Source of the DNA: Streptomyces sp. JJ36
GTDB lineage: Bacteria > Actinomycetota > Actinomycetes > Streptomycetales > Streptomycetaceae
Reading direction: 5' to 3'
DNA length: 38,312 nt
Assembly: GCF_021696945.1 (NCBI RefSeq)
Contig: NZ_JACYHE010000059.1
Span: 1 to 38,312 of the forward strand
A model generated the notes under the pieces. That model made no database searches. It had not been told where the DNA came from and saw nothing but the letters and a program-made list of their open reading frames with translations. Shown here piece by piece: positions 1-6,546 of this stretch (positions are counted from its first letter, which is position 1; the number at the start of each line of letters is the position of its first letter). The position numbers and the translations under genes were made by a program.

Positions 1-54
1 AACCAGTGACCTCTTCCGTGTCAGGGAAGCGCTCTCCCGCTGAGCTAATCGTCC
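1..54 (-). tRNA. tRNA-Val(GAC), partial
   Basis: Reading the reverse strand, the sequence starts with acceptor arm GGACGAT, then TA and a D-arm GCTC..GAGC. The anticodon stem CTTCC/GGAAG encloses loop CTGACAC, so the anticodon is GAC (valine, GTC/GTT codons). The gene runs off the left edge within the T arm, so its 3' end is not visible. It is the last gene of a Gly-Cys-Val cluster and starts one base after tRNA-Cys, so it must be processed from a joint transcript. Confidence 0.93.
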
Positions 55-55
55 G

Positions 56-126
56 AGGTGGAGACGGGATTTGAACCCGTGTAGACGGCTTTGCAGGCCG
101 TTGCCTCGCCTCTCGGCCACTCCACC
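56..126 (-). tRNA. tRNA-Cys(GCA)
   Basis: On the reverse strand the acceptor arms GGTGGAG and CTCCACC pair fully. The anticodon stem ACGGC/GCCGT encloses CTGCAAA, giving anticodon GCA (cysteine). The T arm contains GGGTTCAAATCCC. CCA is not encoded. It is the middle gene of the Gly-Cys-Val cluster. Confidence 0.95.
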
Positions 127-152
127 ATGGCGGGGGTGCGGACCCCCATCCG

Positions 153-225
153 AGCGGACGACGAGATTCGAACTCGCGACCCTCACCTTGGCAAGGTGAT
201 GCTCTACCAACTGAGCCACGTCCGC
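153..225 (-). tRNA. tRNA-Gly(GCC)
   Basis: On the reverse strand the acceptor arms GCGGACG and CGTCCGC pair fully. The anticodon stem TCACC/GGTGA encloses TTGCCAA, so the anticodon is GCC (glycine, GGC/GGT). CCA is not encoded. It is the first gene of the cluster, about 38 bases downstream of the expected transcription start of the promoter at 270-297. The 26-base spacer to tRNA-Cys contains a small GGGGGT/ACCCCC hairpin. Confidence 0.95.
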
Positions 226-269
226 AGGTGTCGTTGCTCCGGTGCGCTGAGCGCCCGGCGACGTCATGA

Positions 270-297
270 ACTCTAGCGGATTCGGCAGCCAGCTCAA
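270..297 (-). promoter_or_regulatory. Promoter of the tRNA Gly-Cys-Val cluster
   Basis: Read on the reverse strand there is a -35-like TTGAGC (292-297), a 16-base spacer and a -10-like TAGAGT (270-275). This is a good match to the vegetative sigma factor pattern TTGACN / TANNNT. Transcription should start near 263, in front of the tRNA-Gly gene. Confidence 0.6.
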
Positions 298-335
298 ATT
301 CCGTTTCCCCAGCGTGGCCGCTCACCTGCCCCTCC

Positions 336-341
336 TACACT
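336..341 (+). promoter_or_regulatory. -10 element for a leaderless pabB
   Basis: TACACT ends seven bases before the GTG at 349. That spacing puts the transcription start on or next to the start codon, so pabB is probably leaderless. No convincing -35 element is visible, which is common in Streptomyces. Confidence 0.45.
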
Positions 342-348
342 CGGAGTC

Positions 349-1419
349 GTGCAGCATCCGCCCCCGCTCGCCCGGTTCGGCGGCTTTCTCGCCACCGATC
401 TGCGCGACGTCACCAGTGACCCCGCCGCCCTCGACTCGACGGGCTGGTGGGCCGTCGTCGCGGACTTCGAGGGCGGCCTGGTCTGTGCCCGCTTCGGCGA
501 CGTCCGGCCGGACCCGCTGCCCCCGCCCGTCCCCGGCCGCTGGCGGGGGCCGGCCCCCGGAGACTGGACGACCTCGCTGGACCGCGCCGCGTACACGGCG
601 GCCGTACGCCGCATCCGGGCGCACATAGCGGCCGGCGAGGTCTACCAGGCCAACCTCTGCCGGGTGCTGTCGGCGCCGCTGCCCGACCCGGACCCCGAGC
701 ACTCCGGCATCGACGCGCTCGGCGCCCTGCTGGCTCGCGGCAACCCCGCCCCGTACGCCGGGACGGTCCGGCTGCCCGCGCACGGTGCGGAGATCGCGAC
801 CGCCTCGCCGGAGCTGTATCTGCGGCGGGAGGGCGACACCGTCTCCTCCGGCCCGATCAAGGGCACCGGGCGGACCGCCGCCGACCTGCTGGAGAAGGAC
901 CACGCCGAGAACGTGATGATCGTCGACCTGGTCCGCAACGACCTGGGGCGGGTGTGCGCCGCCGGCTCGGTACGGGTGCCGGAGCTGTGCACCGTCGAGC
1001 GGCACCCCGGCCTGGTGCACCTGGTCTCCACGGTCCGTGGCGAGCTGGACCCCGGTAACCGGCGGCACGCCTGGGCGCGCCTGTTCGACGGAACGTTTCC
1101 GCCCGGCTCCGTGACCGGCGCGCCCAAGTCCAGCGCCCTGCGCCTCATCGACGCCCTGGAGACCGCTCCGCGCGGCCCCTACTGCGGCGGCATCGGCTGG
1201 GTCGACGCCGACCGCCGCACCGGGGAACTGGCCGTCGGCATCCGCACCTTCTGGATCGAGCGCCGGGCGGCCGGCGGCCCCCGGCTCTGCTTCGGCACCG
1301 GCGCGGGCATCACCTGGGCCTCCGACCCGGAGCGGGAGTGGGCGGAGACCGAACTCAAGGCGTCCCGGCTGCTCGCGGTAGCGTCGGGAACGCACCCGAG
1401 GGAGAGGACGACGACGTGA
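349..1419 (+). CDS. pabB: Aminodeoxychorismate synthase component I (chorismate-binding enzyme)
   Basis: Predicted to convert chorismate plus ammonia from a glutaminase partner into 4-amino-4-deoxychorismate for p-aminobenzoate and folate. The 356 residues are one chorismate-binding domain. Visible are IRAHIAAGEVYQANL (about 89-103), PIKGT with Lys171, HAENVMIVDLVRNDLGR, the GSVTGAPK loop and a C-terminal GAGITWASDPEREW. Lys171 in PIKGT is the PabB hallmark; anthranilate synthase TrpE has PIAGT, which argues against TrpE. No glutaminase domain is fused and no pabA lies in the window. The GTG at 349 is chosen because TACACT seven bases upstream suggests a leaderless message. The stop overlaps the pabC start by 4 bases (GTGA). 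Isochorismate or salicylate synthases are less likely alternatives. Confidence 0.88.
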   Translation: MQHPPPLARFGGFLATDLRDVTSDPAALDSTGWWAVVADFEGGLVCARFGDVRPDPLPPPVPGRWRGPAPGDWTTSLDRAAYTAAVRRIRAHIAAGEVYQANLCRVLSAPLPDPDPEHSGIDALGALLARGNPAPYAGTVRLPAHGAEIATASPELYLRREGDTVSSGPIKGTGRTAADLLEKDHAENVMIVDLVRNDLGRVCAAGSVRVPELCTVERHPGLVHLVSTVRGELDPGNRRHAWARLFDGTFPPGSVTGAPKSSALRLIDALETAPRGPYCGGIGWVDADRRTGELAVGIRTFWIERRAAGGPRLCFGTGAGITWASDPEREWAETELKASRLLAVASGTHPRERTTT

Positions 1420-2234
1420 GGATCTGGCTCGACGGCGCGCTCCGCGACGCGGACGACGCGCGGGTGTCCGTGCTGGACCACGGCATGACCGTGGGGGACG
1501 GCGTCTTCGAGACGATCCGGACCCACGGCAGCACCCCCTTCGCGCTCACCCGGCACCTCGAACGGCTCCGCGTGTCGGCCCGCGGGCTGGGCCTGCCGGA
1601 ACCCGACCTCGACGAGGTGCGGCGCGGCTGCGAGGCCGTGCTGGAGGCAGGACCCGTGCCGCTCGGACGGCTGCGGATCACCTACACCGGGGGCACCTCC
1701 CCGCTCGGCTCGGACCGCGGGGACCAGGGGCCCACCCTCGTCGTCGCGCTGGGGGAGGCCGCCCGGCGCCCCGACACCACGGCCGTGGTGACCGTCCCCT
1801 GGACCCGCAACGAGCGCGGCGCGCTCGCCGGGCTCAAGTCCACCTCGTACGCGGAGAACGTGATCGCCCTCGCCCGCGCCCGGGAGGACGGCGCCAGCGA
1901 GGCCCTCTTCGGCAACACGGCGGGCCGGCTCTGCGAGGGCACCGGCTCGAACGTGTTCGTCGTCCTCGGCGGCGAGCTGCACACCCCGCCGCTCTCCTCC
2001 GGCTGCCTGGCCGGGATCACCCGGGCCCTGGTCGCCGAGTGGTCCGGGGCCCGGGAGACCGAGCTGCCGCTGGACGTGCTCCAGCGCGCCGACGAGATCT
2101 TCCTGACCTCCACGCTCCGTGACGTGCAGGCCGTGCACCGGGCCGACGGGCGCTCCCTGAAGGCGCCCGGGCCGGTCACCGCCAAGGCGATGCGGGTCTT
2201 CGCCGAGCGGTCCGCCGCGGACATCGACCCCTGA
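1416..2234 (+). CDS. pabC: Aminodeoxychorismate lyase / class IV PLP aminotransferase-like protein
   Basis: Predicted to eliminate pyruvate from aminodeoxychorismate to give p-aminobenzoate, the step after PabB. The 272 residues show the fold-type IV pattern: SVLDHGMTVGDGVFETIR (about 18-35), a GLKSTSY segment with the likely PLP-binding Lys141, EALFGNTAGRLCEGTGSNVF, and a PLSSGCLAGITR phosphate-binding turn. GTG at 1416 overlaps the pabB stop and has a strong ribosome site, GGAGAGGA at 1401-1408. An ATG-type extension upstream would lie inside pabB. Sequence alone cannot fully exclude a D-amino-acid or branched-chain aminotransferase, but position directly after a PabB-type enzyme makes PabC the best call. 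Confidence 0.82.
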   Translation: MRIWLDGALRDADDARVSVLDHGMTVGDGVFETIRTHGSTPFALTRHLERLRVSARGLGLPEPDLDEVRRGCEAVLEAGPVPLGRLRITYTGGTSPLGSDRGDQGPTLVVALGEAARRPDTTAVVTVPWTRNERGALAGLKSTSYAENVIALARAREDGASEALFGNTAGRLCEGTGSNVFVVLGGELHTPPLSSGCLAGITRALVAEWSGARETELPLDVLQRADEIFLTSTLRDVQAVHRADGRSLKAPGPVTAKAMRVFAERSAADIDP

Positions 2235-2238
2235 GCCG

Positions 2239-3078
2239 GTGACCACCACCCTGCGGCCGAGCGGGCCCGAGGAGCGCACCCCGGACGGTGGCCGCCGCCG
2301 GGCCTACGACATCTGCGACAACGGCCGGCCCGTGGGCACGGTGGTGCTCGCCGCCGCGCCGTGGCACGGGCGCCTCGGCGGCCGGATCGAGCGGCTCGCC
2401 GTGGCCCCGCCGGACCGGCGCCGGGGGCGGGCCACGGTCGCCGCGCTGGCCGCCGAGGAGGTGCTGCGCGGCTGGGGCTGCGAGCGCGTCGAGGCCGGTC
2501 TGCCGGCCGCGGACGGCCCGGCGCCCGTGGCGCTGGCCGCCGCCCTCGGCTACGCCGAGTCGGGCCGCAGCATGGTCAAGGAGCTCTCCGGTGTCCCGGC
2601 GCTGCCCCCCGACAGCGTCCCGCGGCCGATGACGGCCCGGGAGTACGACCGCTGGGCCGCGGCGGACCGCGCCCTGCTGGCCGGCCGGCTCGCCGGGTGC
2701 GGCCTGCCCCGGGAGGCGGCACGCGCCGCGGCGGAACGGGCCCAGCGGGAGCTGCTGCCGGACGGGCCCGCCACCCGCGGCATGTCCCTCTCGGTGCTCG
2801 CGCACCGGGGCACCGACGTCGGGACGCTCTGGGTACGCCGGGACGGCGCGCCGGGCGCCGGAGCGGAGGCCTGGGTCTACGCCGTCGCGGTGGAGGAGGA
2901 GCACCGGGGCCGCGGCCACGGCCGCACCCTGATGCTGGCCGCCGAGCGCGAGTGCGCCGCTGCCGGCGTGCGCCTGCTCGGCCTCCACGTGCACGCCGGG
3001 AACACCCCGGCCCGCCGCCTCTACGACGGACTGGGGTACCGCACCGCCGAACGGCGGTACGGGAAGACGCTGCGCTGA
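2239..3078 (+). CDS. Tandem GNAT-family N-acetyltransferase
   Basis: Likely acetyl-CoA-dependent acyltransferase with unknown substrate. The 279 residues contain two GNAT-like halves. The first has VAPPDRRRGRATVAALAAEE (about 53-72), and the second has VEEEHRGRGHGRTLMLAAE followed by LGLHVHAGNTPARRLYDGLGY, the classic Q/RxxGxG/A acetyl-CoA loop and C-terminal motif. The second half has the more complete signature and is probably the active one. The GTG at 2239 follows the pabC stop by 4 bases and lacks a strong ribosome site, which suggests translational coupling. It is followed by a hairpin terminator at 3079-3104. Confidence 0.8.
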   Translation: MTTTLRPSGPEERTPDGGRRRAYDICDNGRPVGTVVLAAAPWHGRLGGRIERLAVAPPDRRRGRATVAALAAEEVLRGWGCERVEAGLPAADGPAPVALAAALGYAESGRSMVKELSGVPALPPDSVPRPMTAREYDRWAAADRALLAGRLAGCGLPREAARAAAERAQRELLPDGPATRGMSLSVLAHRGTDVGTLWVRRDGAPGAGAEAWVYAVAVEEEHRGRGHGRTLMLAAERECAAAGVRLLGLHVHAGNTPARRLYDGLGYRTAERRYGKTLR

Positions 3079-3104
3079 GGCCCGGCGTCCGCGGCCGCCG
3101 GGCC
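3079..3104. terminator. Hairpin between convergent genes
   Basis: GGCCCGGCG (3079-3087) pairs perfectly with CGCCGGGCC (3096-3104) around an 8-base loop. It begins right after the stop of the GNAT gene and faces the DsbA-like gene that ends at 3123. There is no U tract, which is usual in this genus. It probably serves both strands. Confidence 0.6.
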
Positions 3105-3122
3105 CCCGGGAGGCGGGGCCGG

Positions 3123-3629
3123 TCAGCGGCCCAGCAGCCGGTCCGCGATCTCCTCGATCCGCTCCCGCAGCCCCTCCTGGCTCCGGCCGCCGTCCAGCCG
3201 CTCGCCGTCGATCAGGTAGGTCGGCGTCCCGGTGACGCCGAGGGCACGGGCCTCCGCCTGGTCCGCGTCGACAGCCAGCAGGTGCCTCCCGTCCACCAGG
3301 GAGGTCTCCACCTCCTCCGCGTCCAGGCTCAGCTCGCGGGCCACCTCGGACAGGAGTTCCTCGCCGCGCCGGCCCAGCTCCTGCGTACGGGAGAGCAGCG
3401 CCGTCACATAGGCGTCGCCCGCGCCCTGCGCGTACGCCTCCTCCGCCGCCTGGGCGGCCGCGTAGGCGTGCTTGTTCTTCTCCAGCGGGAAGTGCCGGAG
3501 CCGGATCTCCAGCGCGTCCCCGTACCGCTCCCGCAGCGCGCGCACGTCCTCCTGCGCACGGTGACAGTCGGGGCACTGGAGGTCGCACCAGATGTCGAGC
3601 ACGGCACGCGGGCCGGTGGAGGTGTTCAT
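3123..3629 (-). CDS. DsbA-family thioredoxin-like oxidoreductase
   Basis: Predicted thiol-disulfide oxidoreductase or isomerase of the DsbA/FrnE type. The 168 residues begin with a beta strand and CDLQCPDCHRAQ (15-26), giving a CPDC active site (Cys19, Cys22) plus an extra Cys15. A TGTPTYLIDG segment near residue 140 supplies the cis-proline loop. Between them is the helical insertion typical of DsbA. There is no signal peptide or membrane anchor, so it should act in the cytoplasm. The ATG at 3629 is preceded by GGGAG about ten bases upstream; longer readings would run into the promoter region of the divergent gene. The substrate is unknown. Confidence 0.82.
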   Translation of the reverse strand: MNTSTGPRAVLDIWCDLQCPDCHRAQEDVRALRERYGDALEIRLRHFPLEKNKHAYAAAQAAEEAYAQGAGDAYVTALLSRTQELGRRGEELLSEVARELSLDAEEVETSLVDGRHLLAVDADQAEARALGVTGTPTYLIDGERLDGGRSQEGLRERIEEIADRLLGR

Positions 3630-3728
3630 GCCGCTCAGTCTCCCACTCGGGGAGGAGGGCCCCGGACATCCCCCTGAAACCGGGGCCGGGCATGGCCCGC
3701 GGCGCCCCGGACGGTGCACGATGGAGAC

Positions 3729-4244
3729 ATGCTCACCACGACCGTGTGCGCCGCGCTCTCCGCCGCCGGCCTGGCCGTCGCGTTCCTGACGGCCTGGCGC
3801 CGCCGGTTCGTCGCGGCCACCCGCATCGCCGCGCTGGCCCTGGTGCCCCTCGGGCTGGCGATGGCCGGGCTGGTGGAGCTCGGCGGCAAGATAGCCGGTG
3901 CGGCCGGCGAATGGGCAGCCGACCTCGTTTTCCAGCCATCCGTCTGGGCCGGTTTCGCGGTCCTCGCGGTCGCCGTCGTGCTGTGGGTGATCGCCCGGGT
4001 CGCGGCCGGGCGCGGCGGCGGCGCGGCCCGGCCGAGCCGCCGGGAACGCCGGGCGGCCGCCCGCGCGGAGCAGCAGGGCGAGACCGCGCCCGGCGCCTCC
4101 GCACCGGCTCTCGGCGCGGGCGCCGCCGCGGGACGGAGCGGCGGCGGGACGCAGGCCGGGGGCTCGCACGGCGGCCGGAAGGCCGGGTCCGGCGAGGACG
4201 ACTTCTCCGAGATCGAGGCGATCCTCAAGAAGCACGGGATCTGA
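3729..4244 (+). CDS. Conserved small membrane protein, three predicted TM segments
   Basis: I do not recognise a function. From ATG 3729 it has 171 residues: hydrophobic segments at about 3-21, 33-50 and 72-93, a basic stretch RPSRRERRAAARAE just after the last one, an Ala/Gly-rich linker, and a charged tail ending SEIEAILKKHGI. The tail differs sharply from the low-complexity linker before it, so it looks like a docking or functional element. A GTG at 3714 would add five residues. ATG 3729 is preferred because CACGAT sits six bases upstream in the leaderless arrangement seen elsewhere here. It diverges from the DsbA-like gene. Confidence 0.7.
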   Translation: MLTTTVCAALSAAGLAVAFLTAWRRRFVAATRIAALALVPLGLAMAGLVELGGKIAGAAGEWAADLVFQPSVWAGFAVLAVAVVLWVIARVAAGRGGGAARPSRRERRAAARAEQQGETAPGASAPALGAGAAAGRSGGGTQAGGSHGGRKAGSGEDDFSEIEAILKKHGI

Positions 4245-4326
4245 CGCCCGGGGGCCGGCGAACACGACTCCGCGGCTGGCGTGTTGAGACCCCGTACGGC
4301 GGGGGGTGCGCGATCATCGCGGCGAG

Positions 4327-4515
4327 ATGCAGCACACCACCAGCACCCCGACGGCGGAGCTCGACGAGCGGCCCTCCGCCACCCCGCGCACGGTCCCCGG
4401 TGAGGGGCAGCGCGGATGTCTGTTCGCCCTCTCCCAGCCGCCGCTGATGCTCTTCCTCACCGTCATCGGGGCGCTGCTGGCGATCTGCGGCGCGCACGAC
4501 CTCTTCTGGCTGTGA
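4327..4515 (+). CDS. Small single-pass membrane protein (62 residues)
   Basis: Unrecognised. The N-terminal 37 residues are polar, with many Thr, Pro and Glu residues. They are followed by one hydrophobic segment (about 39-55, LMLFLTVIGALLAIC) and a short GAHDLFWL end. The predicted topology is a cytoplasmic or exposed tail with one membrane anchor. An in-frame GTG at 4306 could add seven residues; ATG 4327 is preferred. Codon use has the G/C third positions of real genes here. It ends 61 bases before the convergent CGNR gene, with a hairpin between them. Confidence 0.6.
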   Translation: MQHTTSTPTAELDERPSATPRTVPGEGQRGCLFALSQPPLMLFLTVIGALLAICGAHDLFWL

Positions 4516-4555
4516 ACCGGCTCTTCCCGGCGGTGGACCGGCCGCCCGGCTGCGA

Positions 4556-4574
4556 CACCGCCCCGGAGGCGGTG
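4556..4574. terminator. Short hairpin between convergent genes
   Basis: CACCGCC (4556-4562) pairs with GGCGGTG (4568-4574) around CCGGA. It lies directly beside the stop codon of the CGNR gene and downstream of the small membrane protein gene, so it may end either transcript. Confidence 0.45.
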
Positions 4575-4575
4575 C

Positions 4576-5142
4576 TCAGCCGTTCGCAGCGGCCGAGTCC
4601 CGCTGCCGTGCCCGGTAGGCCGCCACATGCAGCCGGTTTCCGCAGGTGCGGCTGTCGCAGTAGCGGCGGGAACGGTTCCGCGAGAGGTCGATGAAGGCCC
4701 GGCCGCAGTCCGGGGCCTCACAGCGCCGGAGGCGCTCCTGCTCCCCGGCGACCACGATGAACGCCAGTGCCATGCCGCCGTCGGCCGCCAGGTGGTCGCA
4801 GAGCGAGGCGCCGGGCGCGAAGTAGTGGACGTGCCAGTCGTAGCCGTCGTGGTCGGTGAGCTGCGGAGTGGTGCCGGCTTCCGCCACCAGTCCGTTGATC
4901 AGCTCCGAGGCGGTGCGGGCGTCGGGCGCGGCGAAGATCTGTGCGAACCGGTCCCGCACCGAGCGCACCGCCTCCAGATCCTCCGCGCCGAGCTCACCGA
5001 CGTCGCTGACCCGGTTGCGTTCCACGTAGGCGCGCAGGTCGTCCACGGAGACGAGGCCGTCCGGGGTGTCCCCGTCGGGCGCGGTGTTCAGCAGGTCGAC
5101 GACATCGTCGAGTGCGCACCGGGTGTCGTGGTTGATCTGCAC
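4576..5142 (-). CDS. CGNR zinc-finger (ABATE-type) putative regulator
   Basis: Probably a DNA-binding transcriptional regulator. The 188 residues have an N-terminal ABATE-like domain (about 1-125) and a C-terminal CGNR zinc finger. That finger shows CEAPDC (Cys141, Cys146), RRYCDSRTCGNR (Cys162, Cys167, with CGNR at 167-170) and a basic HVAAYRARQR end. GTG 5142 is chosen for the AGGAG about five bases upstream. A -10-like TAGGCT lies at 5180-5185, giving a roughly 30-base leader. It lies downstream of ssgB on the same strand, separated by 175 bases and a hairpin, so it is probably transcribed separately. Targets are unknown. Confidence 0.8.
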   Translation of the reverse strand: MQINHDTRCALDDVVDLLNTAPDGDTPDGLVSVDDLRAYVERNRVSDVGELGAEDLEAVRSVRDRFAQIFAAPDARTASELINGLVAEAGTTPQLTDHDGYDWHVHYFAPGASLCDHLAADGGMALAFIVVAGEQERLRRCEAPDCGRAFIDLSRNRSRRYCDSRTCGNRLHVAAYRARQRDSAAANG

Positions 5143-5179
5143 GGTGACTCCTGTGCCGTCGCGGGTCCGATGCACCCAG

Positions 5180-5185
5180 AGCCTA
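5180..5185 (-). promoter_or_regulatory. -10 element for the CGNR gene
   Basis: TAGGCT on the reverse strand, about 38 bases before the GTG start, leaves room for the AGGAG ribosome site. No clear -35 element is visible. Confidence 0.35.
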
Positions 5186-5207
5186 ACCCGTCCCTACGCA
5201 CCGCGAG

Positions 5208-5239
5208 GCCGCCTCCGCACGCTGCGGTGCGGGGGCGGC
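5208..5239 (-). terminator. Terminator downstream of ssgB
   Basis: A 13-pair stem (5208-5220 with 5227-5239) contains one G-U type pair and a six-base loop. It lies about 80 bases after the ssgB stop and before the CGNR promoter, so it separates the two reverse-strand transcripts. Confidence 0.6.
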
Positions 5240-5317
5240 GTCGGTGCCGTGCCGGGCGGCCGCCGGTGCCCCAGCCGTCGCCCCGAGTCGGACGGCTGCG
5301 GCGGACCGGCCCGGAAG

Positions 5318-5731
5318 TCAGCTTTCCGCGAGGATGTGGGAGAGTTCCCGGTCCAGGTCGAAGTGGCGGTGCTCGGTGCCGGGCGGCACCGCGGCGTCGG
5401 TTCGCTTGAGAAACGATTCGAGAGCCCGCGCGGGGGCTTCGAGCAGGGCCTCGCCCTCCGGGGAGCTGAGGGCGATGCAGACGACCCCCTGACCGTGACT
5501 GCGGGACGGCCAGACGCGGACGTCACCGGTCCCCGTGGGCCGGTGCAGGCCCTCGGCGAGGAGGTCGCGGGCGAACACCCACTCGACGGTCTCCTCGGCA
5601 CCGGTGTGGAACGTGGCGTGCACGGCGTAGGGGTCGGCCGTGTCGTACCGCAGGCCCGCGGGTACAGGCAGTGAGGACTCGCTCGAAACAACGAGGCGCA
5701 GGTGCAGCTCGCAGCTGACCGTGGTGTTCAT
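5318..5731 (-). CDS. ssgB: Sporulation-specific cell division protein SsgB
   Basis: SsgA-like protein that, in Streptomyces, localises with SsgA to future septum sites and recruits FtsZ to start sporulation division in aerial hyphae. The 137 residues form a single SALP domain. Recognisable parts are MNTTVSCELHLRLVVSSE at the start, ADPYAVHATFHTGAEETVEW, the RPTGTGDVRVWPSR segment and a C-terminal FDLDRELSHILAES. SsgB is almost invariant between Streptomyces species and this copy looks intact. ATG 5731 starts at the family's usual N terminus, with GAAAGG roughly a dozen bases upstream. It diverges from the PGPGW gene. A sigma-B-like promoter candidate lies upstream. Confidence 0.95.
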   Translation of the reverse strand: MNTTVSCELHLRLVVSSESSLPVPAGLRYDTADPYAVHATFHTGAEETVEWVFARDLLAEGLHRPTGTGDVRVWPSRSHGQGVVCIALSSPEGEALLEAPARALESFLKRTDAAVPPGTEHRHFDLDRELSHILAES

Positions 5732-5790
5732 AAGCGCCAGGGCCTTTCGCTCAGTGTGCGCTCGGGGATTCGCACGTCGGCGAAATCGAC

Positions 5791-5816
5791 ATGCCACCTA
5801 CCGGCCGGTTGTAAAC
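5791..5816 (-). promoter_or_regulatory. Candidate stress-sigma promoter of ssgB
   Basis: On the reverse strand GTTTAC (5811-5816) is followed after 14 bases by TGGCAT (5791-5796). This resembles the sigma-B-family pattern GTTT-N14/15-GGGTAT. The S. coelicolor ssgB gene has been reported to depend on SigH, a sigma factor of that family. The -10 match is imperfect, so this is a candidate only. Confidence 0.35.
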
Positions 5817-5909
5817 CCCTCTGACCGATTTGGGATGCTTCGGGTCGTTCCGCTGGCCTATCGGTGCTTCTCCGGGTACCACCATGCGAGTGACGAGCAG
5901 CTGATCCGG

Positions 5910-5915
5910 TACGTT
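5910..5915 (+). promoter_or_regulatory. -10 element for the leaderless PGPGW gene
   Basis: TACGTT ends seven bases before ATG 5923, and there is no ribosome site between them. This matches the leaderless arrangement. Confidence 0.45.
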
Positions 5916-5922
5916 TGTGCGC

Positions 5923-6243
5923 ATGGTTGCCGAGGGTGAGACGAAGACCGAAGAGCGGCCGCTGGGCTCGCGCGCACCCGCGTTCGTCCAGGCCCGCCGG
6001 TCCCTGCATCTGAGCTGGCAGGCCGGCGTCTTCCTGGTCGGTCTCGCCATCGTGGTGACCGGTGTGATCCTGCTGCCGCTGCCGGGGCCCGGCTGGGTGA
6101 TCATCTTCGCGGGTATGGCGGTGTGGGCGACGGAGTTCGTCTGGGCCCAGCTCGTGATGCGCTGGACCAAGCGCCGGCTCGCCCAGGGCACCGCGTGGTG
6201 GAAGCGGCGCCGTGCGGAGCGGGCGGCCCGCAGGGCGCCCTGA
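5923..6243 (+). CDS. PGPGW (TIGR02611-type) small membrane protein
   Basis: Function unknown. The 106 residues have a polar N terminus and a hydrophobic hairpin: segment one at about 33-51, the conserved LPLPGPGW turn (PGPGW at 54-58), and segment two at about 59-76. A strongly basic C terminus follows (KRRLAQGTAWWKRRRAERAARR). The positive-inside rule puts both ends in the cytoplasm. ATG 5923 is preferred over the GTG at 5917 because of the -10 element seven bases upstream. It diverges from ssgB. Confidence 0.82.
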   Translation: MVAEGETKTEERPLGSRAPAFVQARRSLHLSWQAGVFLVGLAIVVTGVILLPLPGPGWVIIFAGMAVWATEFVWAQLVMRWTKRRLAQGTAWWKRRRAERAARRAP

Positions 6244-6357
6244 GGCGTTCCCGTGCGGCCGGGGGTGTGCGGCCGCCCCTGGCGGGGCGGACCGGCCGGG
6301 CTGCCGGCGGAGTGGTCCGGAGCACTGCCTGACATGGGGTAACGTAGAGGCCGCGAC

Positions 6358-6429
6358 GGGCGATTAGCTCAGCGGGAGAGCGCTTCGTTCACACCGAAGA
6401 GGTCACTGGTTCGAACCCAGTATCGCCCA
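6358..6429 (+). tRNA. tRNA-Val(CAC), copy 1
   Basis: Acceptor arms GGGCGAT and ATCGCCC pair fully. The anticodon stem CTTCG/CGAAG encloses TTCACAC, giving CAC (valine, GTG codons). CCA is not encoded. A -10-like TAACGT lies at 6340-6345, about a dozen bases before the 5' end. A perfect 15-pair terminator hairpin follows at 6437-6490. All 72 bases are identical to the copy at 7085-7156. Confidence 0.97.
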
Positions 6430-6436
6430 CGTCTCC

Positions 6437-6490
6437 GAGGGCGGGACCGCGTCGTTCCACCGGGTCACCGGGGGGCGCGGTCCCGCCCTC
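6437..6490 (+). terminator. Terminator of tRNA-Val copy 1
   Basis: Positions 6437-6451 and 6476-6490 form a perfect 15-pair stem with a 24-base loop, starting eight bases after the tRNA. Confidence 0.8.
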
Positions 6491-6534
6491 GTCGTGTCCG
6501 GGCGTCCGTCACGCCCGGGGCTGTCACGCGCGGG

Positions 6535-6540
6535 TACCCT
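6535..6540 (+). promoter_or_regulatory. -10 element for the leaderless SRPBCC gene
   Basis: TACCCT ends six bases before ATG 6547. No ribosome site is visible, so the message is probably leaderless. Confidence 0.4.
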
Positions 6541-6546
6541 CCGGCC

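Noticed and set aside
322..1395. Long reverse-strand reading frame opposite pabB
   Set aside because: Antisense frames stay open in very GC-rich DNA. The forward frame carries clear chorismate-enzyme motifs, and the reverse product is low-complexity.
349..1419. Anthranilate synthase TrpE
   Set aside because: The PIKGT lysine is typical of PabB, and a PabC-like lyase follows directly.
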